Assembly: GCA_958295825.1 (NCBI GenBank)
Contig: OY282375.1
Location: 3,705,489-3,769,488 of the forward strand
DNA: 64,000 bases
Source of the DNA: an uncultured Candidatus Entotheonella sp.
GTDB taxonomy: Bacteria; Tectomicrobia; Entotheonellia; Entotheonellales; Entotheonellaceae
Direction: 5' to 3'
Made by a program: the position numbers and the translations under genes. Positions 8,507 through 16,827 of this stretch are shown here, in pieces. The notes beneath the pieces are model-generated. The model did no database searches, was not told the origin of the DNA, and saw only the letters and a program-made list of their open reading frames with translations. Every line of letters begins with the position of its first letter. Position 1 is the first letter of the stretch.

Positions 8507-9285
8507 TGATCGACCTCGACGCACTGCGAAAATTGTTGTGCGAGCGCCTCTGCGAAGACGTGGGAATCGAACCGCGCCCGGACGGCGCGCTGATGCTGCG
8601 CACGCGCTTCGAGTTTCCCGACGGAGACCGCTACCCGATTCACCTTGCCGAAGCGGGACCGGGCGGGCTGCGGTTATCCGACCGCGGGCACACGCTCATG
8701 CACGTCAGCTACGAGCACGACGTGGACGCGTTCCTGGGCGGAACCCGCGGCATGCTCCTTGAGCGCATCATGGGGGAGACCGGGCTTCAATGGGATGGCG
8801 CCGCTTTCTGCCTCGACACGCCCCCCGAACGGCTGCCGGAAGCCATTTTCGCTTTCGGACAGGCATTGACCAGGGTCTACGACCTGACGCTGCTGTCCCG
8901 CTCGAATGTCGGCTCCACGTTCTATGACGACTTGGCCGATCTCCTCTTCAGCCTGGTGGACGAAGCCAAAATCGAACGGGACTACCAACCGGAAGCGCCA
9001 AACGCTGACGTCTATCCGGTGGATTACCGCATCGAGGGCAAAGGCGGCGTTCCTCTGTTCCTCTACGGTGTACCAAACCGCGACAAGGCGCGCCTGGCAA
9101 CCATCATGCTGTCGCATTTTCATCGACACAGCCTGCGTTTCGAGTCCATCCTCGTATTCGAGAATCAGGCAGAGATTCCGAGGCGGGACTTGGCGAGACT
9201 CTCCGACGTCGGCGGCGACATGATCTCATCGCTGGCGTCGCGGGAAGATTTCAACCGAAAAGTCTTGCAGCGTGTCGCAGCGTGA
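8506..9285 (+). CDS. DUF1828/DUF1829 domain-containing protein
   Basis: 259 residues. The N-terminal half has the pattern of DUF1828: RPDGALMLRTRFEFPDGDRY, then IHLAEAGPGGLRLSDRGHT with the following Asp/Gly-rich turns. The C-terminal half (about 150-255) is compatible with DUF1829, with VDYRIEGKGGVPLFLYGVPN and a late Asp-rich stretch. It starts on the last base of the upstream stop codon, so it is coupled to the DUF6978-like protein, which I recall as its usual partner. Function is unknown. Its place between restriction and methylation genes argues for a role in defence or in self-protection. Confidence 0.82.
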   Translation: MIDLDALRKLLCERLCEDVGIEPRPDGALMLRTRFEFPDGDRYPIHLAEAGPGGLRLSDRGHTLMHVSYEHDVDAFLGGTRGMLLERIMGETGLQWDGAAFCLDTPPERLPEAIFAFGQALTRVYDLTLLSRSNVGSTFYDDLADLLFSLVDEAKIERDYQPEAPNADVYPVDYRIEGKGGVPLFLYGVPNRDKARLATIMLSHFHRHSLRFESILVFENQAEIPRRDLARLSDVGGDMISSLASREDFNRKVLQRVAA

Positions 9286-9425
9286 CGCCTGGAGAATGCG
9301 CCCTGTACATTTTCCGAGGCGCTGGAATTCAATCGGCGCGAGGCTTTGGCGGCGGCGGGTGACGACTACCAAAGGGGATATCGACGGCGCTATCGGTGAA
9401 CCCCCTGACCGAGGAGGGATGGCTG

Positions 9426-9716
9426 ATGAACAGAGATGACGTCCTGAACGCTCTCCGGGCGCACAAGGCAATTCTTTCGGAACGCTTTGGCGTCGCCGAA
9501 CTCGCCCTTTTCGGCTCCTTCGCCCGCGACCAGGCAGCGGACAAAAGCGACGTTGACATCCTGGTCCGTTTCGACGGACCGGCAACGTCGAGAGCCTACT
9601 TCGGCGTCCAGTTCTACCTCGAAGACCTGCTGGGCTATTCGGTCGATCTCGTCACAGACAAGGCGCTTCGAGCGGAGATGCGTCCATATATAGAACGGGA
9701 GATGGTCAGTGTCTGA
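9426..9716 (+). CDS. mntA: MntA-type nucleotidyltransferase antitoxin
   Basis: About 96 residues from the ATG at 9426, chosen because aggaggg lies 7-14 bases upstream; a GTG at 9396 would add ten residues. The minimal nucleotidyltransferase core is clear: GSFARDQ followed by SDVDILVRFD, giving the GSxxR...DxD signature. Family knowledge: MntA-type proteins neutralise HepT by adding AMP to a tyrosine of the toxin. The next gene starts inside its last codons (8-base overlap) and encodes HepT, the standard gene order. 140 bases separate it from the upstream DUF1828 gene; this is the only sizeable gap in the island. Confidence 0.9.
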   Translation: MNRDDVLNALRAHKAILSERFGVAELALFGSFARDQAADKSDVDILVRFDGPATSRAYFGVQFYLEDLLGYSVDLVTDKALRAEMRPYIEREMVSV

Positions 9717-10080
9717 CGTCCCGCAAGAAGCGCGTAACTGGCGGCTCTATATCCAGGACATGATCGACTTTGGTGAAAAGGTCCTGTCCTATACCAAGGG
9801 CCTGGACTACGATGTATTCATCGCCGACAGGCTCACCTACGACGCCACCCTGCGCAACCTGCAGCTGATCGGGGAGGCAGCAACCCACATTCCGGGCAAG
9901 GCGCGCGAGGCGCATCCTGAAGTTCAGTGGCGCGACATTGTCGGAACGCGGAATCGCTTGGCGCACAGCTATCTGGGCATCGACGACGAAGTCATCTGGG
10001 ACATCATCCAGACCGACGTTCCGAAGCTGCTGCCCGCATTGCAACAATTGCTGGACGCAACGAGCAAGGACGCTGAATAG
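9709..10080 (+). CDS. hepT: HepT-like ribonuclease toxin (DUF86)
   Basis: 123 residues starting at GTG 9709. The HEPN active-site motif Rx4HxY is present as RNRLAHSY near residues 84-91, preceded by WRDIVGTRN; it is also the site AMPylated by MntA in characterised pairs. NLQLIGEAA is another family stretch. Role: tRNA- or mRNA-targeting RNase held in check by the adjacent antitoxin. Its stop codon is immediately followed by the ATG of the methyltransferase at 10081 with no spacer, so toxin and methylase translation are coupled. Confidence 0.9.
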   Translation: MSDVPQEARNWRLYIQDMIDFGEKVLSYTKGLDYDVFIADRLTYDATLRNLQLIGEAATHIPGKAREAHPEVQWRDIVGTRNRLAHSYLGIDDEVIWDIIQTDVPKLLPALQQLLDATSKDAE

Positions 10081-12957
10081 ATGGCGAAACGAAGCACGGG
10101 CAAGACCGTCGCCACCCTCACCCACGGCGACGCGTCGCGCAAGAACATCCCCACCGCCGAGTATCAGGCGGTGATGGCGGCGGACGACCGCAGTCCCATC
10201 CAGGTCGCCTACGAGCGGCGCAACCGCGATTTGGACCCGCAGTTGGTGTGGCGCGGCAAGGATGCGCAGGACTGGTCGGACCTCGTGGTGCAGGCGCCGC
10301 CGCTGTTCATCCAGGAGAAGGTGCACCCGCAGGTCCTCATCAGAGACCTGATAAGGACCAGTGGCGAGTGGCAAGTGAACAGTGGAAAGCAAGACGGCGG
10401 AAAACTATCTACTCAAATTGACCTGTTCGCCGATTTCAACGGCCTGCCGAGCGCGGACGCCCGCACCGAGTTCTACCAGCACGACGCCAACTGGTCGAAC
10501 CGCATGATCCTCGGCGACAGCCTGCAGGTAATGGCGTTGCTGGCGGAGCGCGAGGGGCTGCGCGGCAAGGTACAGTGCATCTACGTCGACCCGCCCTACG
10601 GCATCAAGTTCAACTCCAACTTCCAGTGGTCCACCACCAGCCGCGACGTGAAGGACGGCAAGGCCGAGCACATCACGCGGGAACCGGAGCAGGTGAAGGC
10701 GTTTCGGGATACCTGGCGCGATGGGATTCACTCGTACTTGACGTATCTGCGGGACCGGCTGACGGTGGCGCGGGACTTGTTGACGGAGAGCGGCTCGGTG
10801 TTCGTGCAGATCGGGGATGAGAATGTGCATCGGGTGCGGGCGGTGATGGACGAGGTGTTTGGGGAGGAGCATTTTATAAGTGACATCGCATTTACAACCA
10901 CAATTCAACAGACCAGTACCTTCCTACCGTCCATCTTCGACCACATTCTATGGTATGCAAAGAATAATGGAAGCCTCAAGTATCGTAAGCTTCTGAATGT
11001 CAAGATAGCAGGCGAGACGGGGGCCACCCGGTATGGCTTTGGCAGAACCGAAGACTTGCTGGAATTTCGGATAGAGGCTGGTGAAAGAGTACCGGCCAAT
11101 GCTCGGGTTTTCACAACTGGGGACCTTACCTCACAAGAGTTCCGACCAGATACATCAGTGCCTTTTGAATTTCAGCATGAGGAGTTCATTCCCGGAGCAA
11201 GACGGCACTGGAATGTAGCAATGAGCGGAATGCCAAGGTTGGTAAAGGCACACAGAATCCGAAAGGAAGGCAGGAATCTTCGAGCAATTCGGTTTCTGGA
11301 GGACAATCCAGCCTTCCCAATTACGAATGTCTGGACGGATACGATGGGGATTCAAAGCCGATCTGATCCGCGCGTCTATGTCGTTCAGACTGCCGTTGAA
11401 GCCGTCAAGCGTTGCATCCTGATGACCACCGACCCCGGCGACCTCGTCCTAGATCCCACCTGCGGCGCCGGCACCACCGCCTACGTCGCCGAGCAATGGG
11501 GCCGCCGCTGGATCACCATCGACACCTCCCGCGTCGCCCTCGCCTTGGCCCGCGCCCGCATCATGGGAGCGCGCTATCCCTGGTATCTGCTCACCGACAG
11601 CCGCGACGGCCAAATCAAAGAAGCCGCGCTGGCCCGCAACGTCCCTTCAGAAGCACCTACGTACAACGACATCCGCCAAGGGTTCGTGTACGAGCGCGTA
11701 CCCCACGTCACCCTCAAGTCCATCGCCAACAATGCCGAGATCGACGTGATCTGGGAGAAGTGGCAGGAGACGATTCAACCGCTGCTTGCACAACTGGATG
11801 CAGTGGTTCGTGAAGAGTGGAGAGTGGGTAGCAGGAAAACCAATCACGCGTCACTATCCACTAACCCCTCCCTCGCCGAATGGGAAGTGCCGCGTGAACG
11901 ACCGGAAAACTGGCCACCGGCCACGGAGCCGCTGCTCACTGAATTCTGGACGGCGAGGGTTGCGCGCCAGCGCGAAATCGACGTCTCCATCGCCGCCAAG
12001 GCGGATTACGAATACCTCTACGACAAGCCCTGCGAGGACACCAAGAAGGTGCGCGTCGCCGGCCCGTTCACCGTCGAAAGCCTGTCGCCGCACCGCCTGC
12101 TGGGGGTAGACGAGAACGACGAGCTCATCGACACCGTCGCCGAAGACAAGCTCGGCTACGGCGGCAAGCAGGATTTCGCCGGCATGATCCTGGAGCACCT
12201 CAAGACCGCCGGCGTGCAGCAGGCGCGCAAGGACGACCGCATCACGTTCTCCACCCTGAAGCCCTGGCCCGGTTGTCACGTCGGCGCCGCAGGAACCTAC
12301 GTCGAAGGCGACGCCGATGCCGGTGCCGAGAAGCGCGCCGGCATTTTCATCGGCCCCGAGTTCGGCACCGTCTCCCGCCCTGACCTCGTGGAGGCCGTGC
12401 GCGAGGCCGCCGACGCCGGCTTCGACGTGCTGATCGCTTGCGCCTTCAACTACGACGCGCACGCCTCGGAGTTCAACAAGCTCGGCCGCGTCCCCATCCT
12501 CAAGGCGCGCATGAACGCCGACCTGCACATGGCCGCCGACCTGAAGAACACCGGCCACGGCAACCTGTTCGTCATCTTCGGCGAGCCCGACATCGACATC
12601 CTGCCGGTCGACGACGGCAGCGGCGCCGGCCGCATCCAGGTCAAAGTCAACGGCGTTGACGTGTTCCACCCCAATACCGGCGAAATCCGCAGCGACAACG
12701 CCGACGGCATCGCCTGCTGGTTCGTCGACACCGATTACAACGAAGAGAGCTTCTTCGTTCGCCACGCCTATTTCCTCGGCGCCAACGACCCGTACAAGGC
12801 GCTTAAGACGACACTGAAGGCGGAGATCAACGCGGAGGCTTGGGCAACGCTCAATAGCGATACATCGCGGCCGTTCGACAAGCCGCAGTCCGGTCGCATC
12901 GCCGTGAAGGTGATCAACCACTTGGGAGACGAGGTGATGAAGGTGTTCCGGGTGTGA
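10081..12957 (+). CDS. site-specific DNA-methyltransferase, type III Mod-like (beta-class N6-adenine)
   Basis: 958 residues. Catalytic motif IV DPPYG is at 170-174 and the SAM-binding motif I, DPTCGAGTT, at 458-466. The catalytic motif precedes the SAM motif, as in beta-class adenine methylases. Between them lies the target-recognition region (about 264-440), which is AT-richer than the rest and uses different codons. Two short in-frame insertions (residues about 94-112 and 578-600) have the DNA structure of a dispersed repeat. The long C-terminal half (RAGIFIGPEFGTVSRPDLV and beyond) belongs to the helicase-partnering Mod family. It should modify the recognition site of the restriction enzyme at 4953. 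It starts directly at the hepT stop. Confidence 0.9.
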   Translation: MAKRSTGKTVATLTHGDASRKNIPTAEYQAVMAADDRSPIQVAYERRNRDLDPQLVWRGKDAQDWSDLVVQAPPLFIQEKVHPQVLIRDLIRTSGEWQVNSGKQDGGKLSTQIDLFADFNGLPSADARTEFYQHDANWSNRMILGDSLQVMALLAEREGLRGKVQCIYVDPPYGIKFNSNFQWSTTSRDVKDGKAEHITREPEQVKAFRDTWRDGIHSYLTYLRDRLTVARDLLTESGSVFVQIGDENVHRVRAVMDEVFGEEHFISDIAFTTTIQQTSTFLPSIFDHILWYAKNNGSLKYRKLLNVKIAGETGATRYGFGRTEDLLEFRIEAGERVPANARVFTTGDLTSQEFRPDTSVPFEFQHEEFIPGARRHWNVAMSGMPRLVKAHRIRKEGRNLRAIRFLEDNPAFPITNVWTDTMGIQSRSDPRVYVVQTAVEAVKRCILMTTDPGDLVLDPTCGAGTTAYVAEQWGRRWITIDTSRVALALARARIMGARYPWYLLTDSRDGQIKEAALARNVPSEAPTYNDIRQGFVYERVPHVTLKSIANNAEIDVIWEKWQETIQPLLAQLDAVVREEWRVGSRKTNHASLSTNPSLAEWEVPRERPENWPPATEPLLTEFWTARVARQREIDVSIAAKADYEYLYDKPCEDTKKVRVAGPFTVESLSPHRLLGVDENDELIDTVAEDKLGYGGKQDFAGMILEHLKTAGVQQARKDDRITFSTLKPWPGCHVGAAGTYVEGDADAGAEKRAGIFIGPEFGTVSRPDLVEAVREAADAGFDVLIACAFNYDAHASEFNKLGRVPILKARMNADLHMAADLKNTGHGNLFVIFGEPDIDILPVDDGSGAGRIQVKVNGVDVFHPNTGEIRSDNADGIACWFVDTDYNEESFFVRHAYFLGANDPYKALKTTLKAEINAEAWATLNSDTSRPFDKPQSGRIAVKVINHLGDEVMKVFRV
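10358..10416 (+). repeat. short dispersed repeat inserted in frame in the methyltransferase (copy 1)
   Basis: The left part reads agtggcgagtggcaagtg followed by aacagtgg; the right part contains actatctactc. The AGTGG-rich start and the ACTATC(T/C)ACT end match the copy at 11812-11877. It encodes an atypical Ser/Gly/Gln/Lys stretch and does not disrupt the frame. Confidence 0.6.
11812..11877 (+). repeat. short dispersed repeat inserted in frame in the methyltransferase (copy 2)
   Basis: Begins gaagagtggagagtgggtag and ends with cactatccactaacccctcc. Both arms resemble the element at 10358-10416 (AGTGG(C/A)GAGTGG on the left, ACTATCCACT on the right); the centres are unrelated. The reading frame is kept through it. 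Confidence 0.6.
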
Positions 12958-12972
12958 GGGGATGGAAACCTG

Positions 12973-13128
12973 ATGAAACCATGTGTATACGTTGAAACCA
13001 CGGTCATCACCTCGCTAACGCGGTGACGAGGCCGCGGATCGAGTCTGTCTGTCCGACAAGCCGGTTTCGAATCCCCTGTAATCTGCACCCCTGAAGAATT
13101 GATGGAGGACATCGACGATGAGAGATGA
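12973..13128 (+). pseudogene. PIN-domain toxin remnant (internal deletion and frameshift)
   Basis: The first 16 codons read MKPCVYVETTVITSLT, the usual start of a PIN-domain protein (first catalytic Asp region, here VETTVI). Within a few bases the sequence continues, in other frames, as NAVTRPRIESVC and then, one base shifted, RQAGFESPVICTPEELMED, which is how such proteins end. About 100 codons in the middle, including the other acidic active-site residues, are gone. The frame as it stands stops at 13026. The end overlaps the partner gene at 13118, as in intact loci. Assignment rests on recalled family sequences. Confidence 0.72.
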
Positions 13129-13351
13129 TCCTATCGTGGCTGAAGTTCGCGCCATACGGGACGAATTTGCCGCTCAGTGCGGATACGACATGAAGGAGAT
13201 TTTCCGGAACCTCCGGGAACAACAGGCCAAGTCGGGCCTGAAATACGTTCACTATCCCGGCCGTTGGGTGGCTTCTAGCGAAGACGTACGAGCATCCGAA
13301 ACGACATCTGCCGGCCGTTCGCCAAACCGACGTCGGGCCACATCGCCGTGA
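13118..13351 (+). CDS. PIN-partner (antitoxin-like) protein, 3' end replaced
   Basis: The first ~49 residues (MRDDPIVAEVRAIRDEFAAQ, then CGYDMKEIFRNLREQQ) match the small protein usually encoded after such PIN toxins; a site atggaggac precedes the ATG. From about 13265 the sequence departs from that family. From 13297 it is a remnant of the methyltransferase 3' end read in the wrong frame, so the last ~28 residues are not native. Probably non-functional, although the N-terminal part is intact and could still be expressed. Confidence 0.55.
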   Translation: MRDDPIVAEVRAIRDEFAAQCGYDMKEIFRNLREQQAKSGLKYVHYPGRWVASSEDVRASETTSAGRSPNRRRATSP

Positions 13352-13374
13352 AGGTCATCAACCACTCGGGAGAT
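13297..13374 (+). pseudogene. duplicated fragment of a methyltransferase 3' end
   Basis: Read in the frame of cggccgttcgcc, it encodes RPFAKPTSGHIAVKVINHSG. The C-terminus of the methyltransferase at 12870-12930 reads RPFDKPQSGRIAVKVINHLG. The DNA is similar but clearly diverged (cgac/cgcc, cagtcc/acgtcg), so this is an old copy or the scar of a related mod gene rather than a recent duplication. Confidence 0.75.
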
Positions 13375-13690
13375 GATCCTATACCACCCGGAAGATTCTC
13401 ACTTCCGCTGAAGACGAAGTATGGGTTGCTAAATGCTTGAATGGGCTTAATTCGGACGGGAATTCGTCTAACGACAGCGAGAGTTGCACAGTCATCACTA
13501 TCAAAGAAGGAAGGCCATTTACACTGTTTCGAATTCCTCAGGAGCGCCATCGGCAAGGTATATGTTGGAGCACTGGCAGACGGGGATACCGTCTTTCGGC
13601 TTGTCGGCGAGGTGGCCGCGTAGTCGCCCCTGGCGCAGCCAGAGCTTGGCACTGGAGGACTGACGAGGAAGGTTCAGGGGGGTAGGATTT
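13375..13690. other. degenerate, lower-GC stretch without a recognisable gene
   Basis: About 315 bases between the mod fragment and the LLM oxidoreductase stop. Overlapping short frames exist (13437-13685 and 13441-13623), neither with a convincing ribosome site or a sequence I recognise. The AT content is higher than in the flanks up to about 13600. Most likely leftover of a degraded gene. Confidence 0.5.
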
Positions 13691-14605
13691 TCAATCGGTG
13701 TGATACCGGGGCACGACGAGCTTGGCCAACCGGGCCAACTGATCGTAGAACGCCGCGCCGGAAACCATCGGACGCAGGACAAATTTGCTGACCCCCACTT
13801 CCACGTATTCGTCGATGCGCCGCAGAATGGCATCCGGCTCACGCCAGGCAACGTAGGATTCGAACGGTGTGTCTGGGTCGATACGCCTCATCAACGTCTG
13901 GATCTCCGCGCTGATATCCCCCTCCCCGAAGTGAAACGGAACGATCGTTCCGTAATGATCCTCCGGCACCTCCCGCTTATACGTCTCAGCCGCATTGCGG
14001 ATCGCGCACACGGCTTTCCCAGCCTCCGACGGCGGTTGGTACGATCCCAAGAAGCCGTCGCCCAAACGAGCCACCCGCTTGTAAGCCGCCTGGGAACGGC
14101 CCCCGAACCAGACCGGCAAGGGTTGCTGGCAAGGCTTGGGCTGAATGGTCAGCTCGTGGGTGCTGTAGAACTCGCCTGAATGGGAAACCGCCGCCTCGCT
14201 CCACAAACGGCGCATGAGCGGCACGGCCTCATCGGTCATGGCGCCCCGCCGCTGCGGCGTCCTGCCCACCGCCAGCCACTCCGCTTCCTGGGCTACCCCC
14301 AGCCCGAAAGCCGGCAGCATGCGGCCGTTGCTGAGGAAGTCGATGGTGGCAATCTCCTTGGCCACGATCAGCGGGTCGCGCACCGGCAGCACCGCCACAC
14401 TCATGCCGAATTTGATGCGTTGTGTCCGCCCTGCAATCATGGCCAATGCCGTGATGGGTTCGAGCGCCGGGGCAGGGTTGCGGATACGATCATTCAGCCA
14501 GATTGAATCCAGCCCGCTTTCTTCCACGAGATCCACCATGGCCCAGAAATCTTCGATGCTCCTGAACGGCCAGCCGGAAAATCCAATCCCGATCCGTATT
14601 TTCAT
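13691..14605 (-). CDS. LLM class flavin-dependent oxidoreductase
   Basis: About 304 residues from the ATG at 14605 (MKIRIGIGFSGWPF); GGGAGAAGGGT lies upstream on the minus strand. The luciferase-like TIM barrel is recognisable from ESGLDSIWLNDR, the FGMSVAVLPVRDP strand, FDFxSxGR-type IDFLSNGRMLPAFGLG and QPLPVWFGGRS, the F420/FMN-binding pattern. Family knowledge: monooxygenase or reductase using reduced FMN or F420. The substrate is unknown. It lies 34 bases downstream of the aminopeptidase gene in the same direction, so the two are likely one transcript. Confidence 0.9.
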   Translation of the reverse strand: MKIRIGIGFSGWPFRSIEDFWAMVDLVEESGLDSIWLNDRIRNPAPALEPITALAMIAGRTQRIKFGMSVAVLPVRDPLIVAKEIATIDFLSNGRMLPAFGLGVAQEAEWLAVGRTPQRRGAMTDEAVPLMRRLWSEAAVSHSGEFYSTHELTIQPKPCQQPLPVWFGGRSQAAYKRVARLGDGFLGSYQPPSEAGKAVCAIRNAAETYKREVPEDHYGTIVPFHFGEGDISAEIQTLMRRIDPDTPFESYVAWREPDAILRRIDEYVEVGVSKFVLRPMVSGAAFYDQLARLAKLVVPRYHTD

Positions 14606-14639
14606 GCTTACCCTTCTCCCCGTCTGACGGTCGCAACTA

Positions 14640-16457
14640 TCACGCCGTCGGTGCACAGGCATCCCGCAGCCAAGCGCGGTGTTCCGACGCCAGCAGCGGT
14701 TCCATCGTTTGCAGGACGCGCTCATGGTATTGGTCGAGCCAAGCGGCCTCGGCGCCGGAAAGCTGGTCCCGGTCGATCAGGCGCTGGTCGAAGGGAATCA
14801 GCGTCAGCGGCTCGAACCGCAGCCAGCCCTTGCCGGACGGATGCGGCGGCATGTCGTCATCGGGCACCACGACGTACAGGTTCTCCAGGCGGATGCCGCC
14901 CCAACCCTCCTCGTAATAGCCGGGCTCGTTCGAGACCACCATGCCGGGCTTCAGCGGCTCGCCGCTGCCGTGCGGCGACAGGCGCTGCGGCCCCTCGTGG
15001 ACGTTGAGAAACGCGCCCACGCCGTGCCCGGTGCCGTGCCCGTAGTCCAGGCCGGCGTTCCACATCAGGGAGCGCGCCACCGCGTCCAGCGCCGCGCCGC
15101 TGGCGCCTTCGGGGAACTTCTGCCTTGCCAACTGGATGTGGCAGCGCAGGACAAGGGTGTACAGTCGGCGCTGACGGTTCGTGCACGAGCCGACAGCGAC
15201 GGTGCGCGTGTCGTCCGTCGTCCCCCCCATGACCTGCGCCCCGGAGTCCACCAGGAACAGGTCCCCGTCGCTGAGGAAGACCTCGTCGCTGGCTTGGCTG
15301 TAATGCACAATCGCGCCGTTCGCCCCAGCCGCGGCGATGGTGGTGAAGCTCAGGTCGCTGAACCCCTCCTCGCTGGAATACTCCTCGTGCAGCATTTCCG
15401 AATACGCCCGCTCGCTTACGCCCTGGCCCGCGTCAAGAAGTTGCTCAAGCCGGGCCAGGCTGCGAATCTTCGCTGCCGCGGCGTGCAGGTGCGCCCGCCG
15501 CATGCTGGCGACCTCGGCGTCGTTCTTCTCCGCTTTCATGGCCACCACGGGGTTGCGGCGTTCGTGAACGCGCACTGTCTCCGGCAGCAGCAAGCGCGTG
15601 CCCATCGTCGTACCGTCGGGGTCGAGCCACACCGCCTGTTCGGACGGTATCTCCAACTGCCGCACCGCCTGGGGATACGCCTCATAAGCCTGGAAACCAA
15701 TGTCGGGTGCAAGCTCCTGACGCAGCGACACCGCAGGTGTGGCGCGGGTGAAGCAGGTGGCGCGTTCGTTTTCGATGATCAGGTAGGACTCGAACACCGG
15801 ATTGTAGTCGATGTCGCTGCCCCGCAGATTGGTGATCCAGGCGATCTCGTCCAGCTTCGTGACGATCAGCGCCGCGGCTCCGGCCTCGGTCATCCGCTGA
15901 CGAATGGCCGCCAGCTTGTCGCCGACCGGCCGGCCCGTCACTTCATCGGGCAGAGCGTAGATCGGTTGCGCCGGCGCCGCCGGGCGATCCTCCCACACCT
16001 CGTCGATCAGGTTGACGGCGATCGGTGCCAGGGCCGAACCGGACGCCGACAGGGCCGCTGCGTAGGACGCATGGGACGTCATGGCGTGCAGAAACGGATC
16101 AAAGCCGACCCGCAGCCCCCCTCGCTGCTTTTCCATTTCCGTCAGCCAGCCCTTCAGGGTATAGGCGTCGGCCAACCCAACCTTGTGGACACGAAACTGA
16201 CTGGTATTGACTTCCTGCTCGGCCTGCAGGTGGTAGCGCGAGTCCACGAACAAGTGGTTGCCGTGCGGCGACAGCAACACGTCGCCCGCCGACCCGGTAA
16301 AGCCGCTGATGGCGGCGCGGCGGCACTGATAGGTTGGCACGTATTCGTTCAGGTGGGCGTCGGAAGAGGGAACCAGATAGGCGTCCACCTGATACTCCGT
16401 CAGCCGTTGATAAACACGTTCAAGCCGTTGGACGAGACCGTCGGAGGCGTCGGACAT
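14640..16457 (-). CDS. pepP: Xaa-Pro aminopeptidase, M24B family (long, three-domain form)
   Basis: 605 residues, the length of the eukaryote-type/AMPP1-like form rather than the ~440-residue E. coli enzyme. Two creatinase-like N-terminal domains (about 10-145 and 160-310) precede the pita-bread catalytic domain. Metal ligands are visible in order: Asp in LFLVDSGAQ, Asp in TTDDTRTV, His in GHGTGHGVG, Glu in [11 protein letters not shown] and Glu in IRLENLYVV. An M24 C-terminal segment closes it. It removes N-terminal residues preceding proline and is presumably cytoplasmic, since no signal peptide is seen. AAGGAG lies about 14 bases before the ATG. Confidence 0.95.
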   Translation of the reverse strand: MSDASDGLVQRLERVYQRLTEYQVDAYLVPSSDAHLNEYVPTYQCRRAAISGFTGSAGDVLLSPHGNHLFVDSRYHLQAEQEVNTSQFRVHKVGLADAYTLKGWLTEMEKQRGGLRVGFDPFLHAMTSHASYAAALSASGSALAPIAVNLIDEVWEDRPAAPAQPIYALPDEVTGRPVGDKLAAIRQRMTEAGAAALIVTKLDEIAWITNLRGSDIDYNPVFESYLIIENERATCFTRATPAVSLRQELAPDIGFQAYEAYPQAVRQLEIPSEQAVWLDPDGTTMGTRLLLPETVRVHERRNPVVAMKAEKNDAEVASMRRAHLHAAAAKIRSLARLEQLLDAGQGVSERAYSEMLHEEYSSEEGFSDLSFTTIAAAGANGAIVHYSQASDEVFLSDGDLFLVDSGAQVMGGTTDDTRTVAVGSCTNRQRRLYTLVLRCHIQLARQKFPEGASGAALDAVARSLMWNAGLDYGHGTGHGVGAFLNVHEGPQRLSPHGSGEPLKPGMVVSNEPGYYEEGWGGIRLENLYVVVPDDDMPPHPSGKGWLRFEPLTLIPFDQRLIDRDQLSGAEAAWLDQYHERVLQTMEPLLASEHRAWLRDACAPTA

Positions 16458-16576
16458 GATCGCACCTGCTCCTTCATAAGTTGCTGCGCTGTGCTACGAT
16501 AACCGAATTGGTAGGGCGTCGGGGCATAGTATACTCTCTTTCTCCCAGCCCAATCACGACGTGAAGGAGGCCAGCC

Positions 16577-16762
16577 ATGAGTGCTGAATTTTGGGCGATC
16601 CTTGGCGTTGGCGTGACGGGTCTTGGCCTCGGCTGGCGAGCTTTCGAGAGTCTGCGGCGGGAAATCCGCGAACTCAGAGACCGTTTGAGCGGCGTTGAAC
16701 AACGCCTTGCCCGCATCGAGGGATGGATTGCCGGGCGCTTCCGAGAAGAGACGCCCTCGTAG
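16577..16762 (+). CDS. small membrane-anchored coiled-coil protein
   Basis: 61 residues. A hydrophobic N-terminal segment (FWAILGVGVTGLGLGW, residues 4-20) is followed by a charged amphipathic helix with heptad-like spacing (LRREIRELRDRLSGVEQRL), ending RIEGWIAGRF. GAAGGAGGC precedes the ATG by about 10 bases. It is a paralogue of the gene at 16828, with the same start (MSAEFWAI) and end. Function unknown. Diverges from pepP. Confidence 0.75.
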   Translation: MSAEFWAILGVGVTGLGLGWRAFESLRREIRELRDRLSGVEQRLARIEGWIAGRFREETPS

Positions 16763-16827
16763 CCGGACGGCAGCAATAGCCGCGTACCTGAAATAGGGTT
16801 GCTTAGAAACGAGCCAAGGAGGGACGC

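Noticed and set aside
12438..12659. Short Arg/His-rich plus-strand frame inside the methyltransferase
   Set aside because: Out-of-frame reading of a GC-rich coding region.
14679..16502. 607-codon plus-strand frame opposite pepP
   Set aside because: The minus strand encodes a complete M24 aminopeptidase with all metal ligands; the plus frame is its complement.
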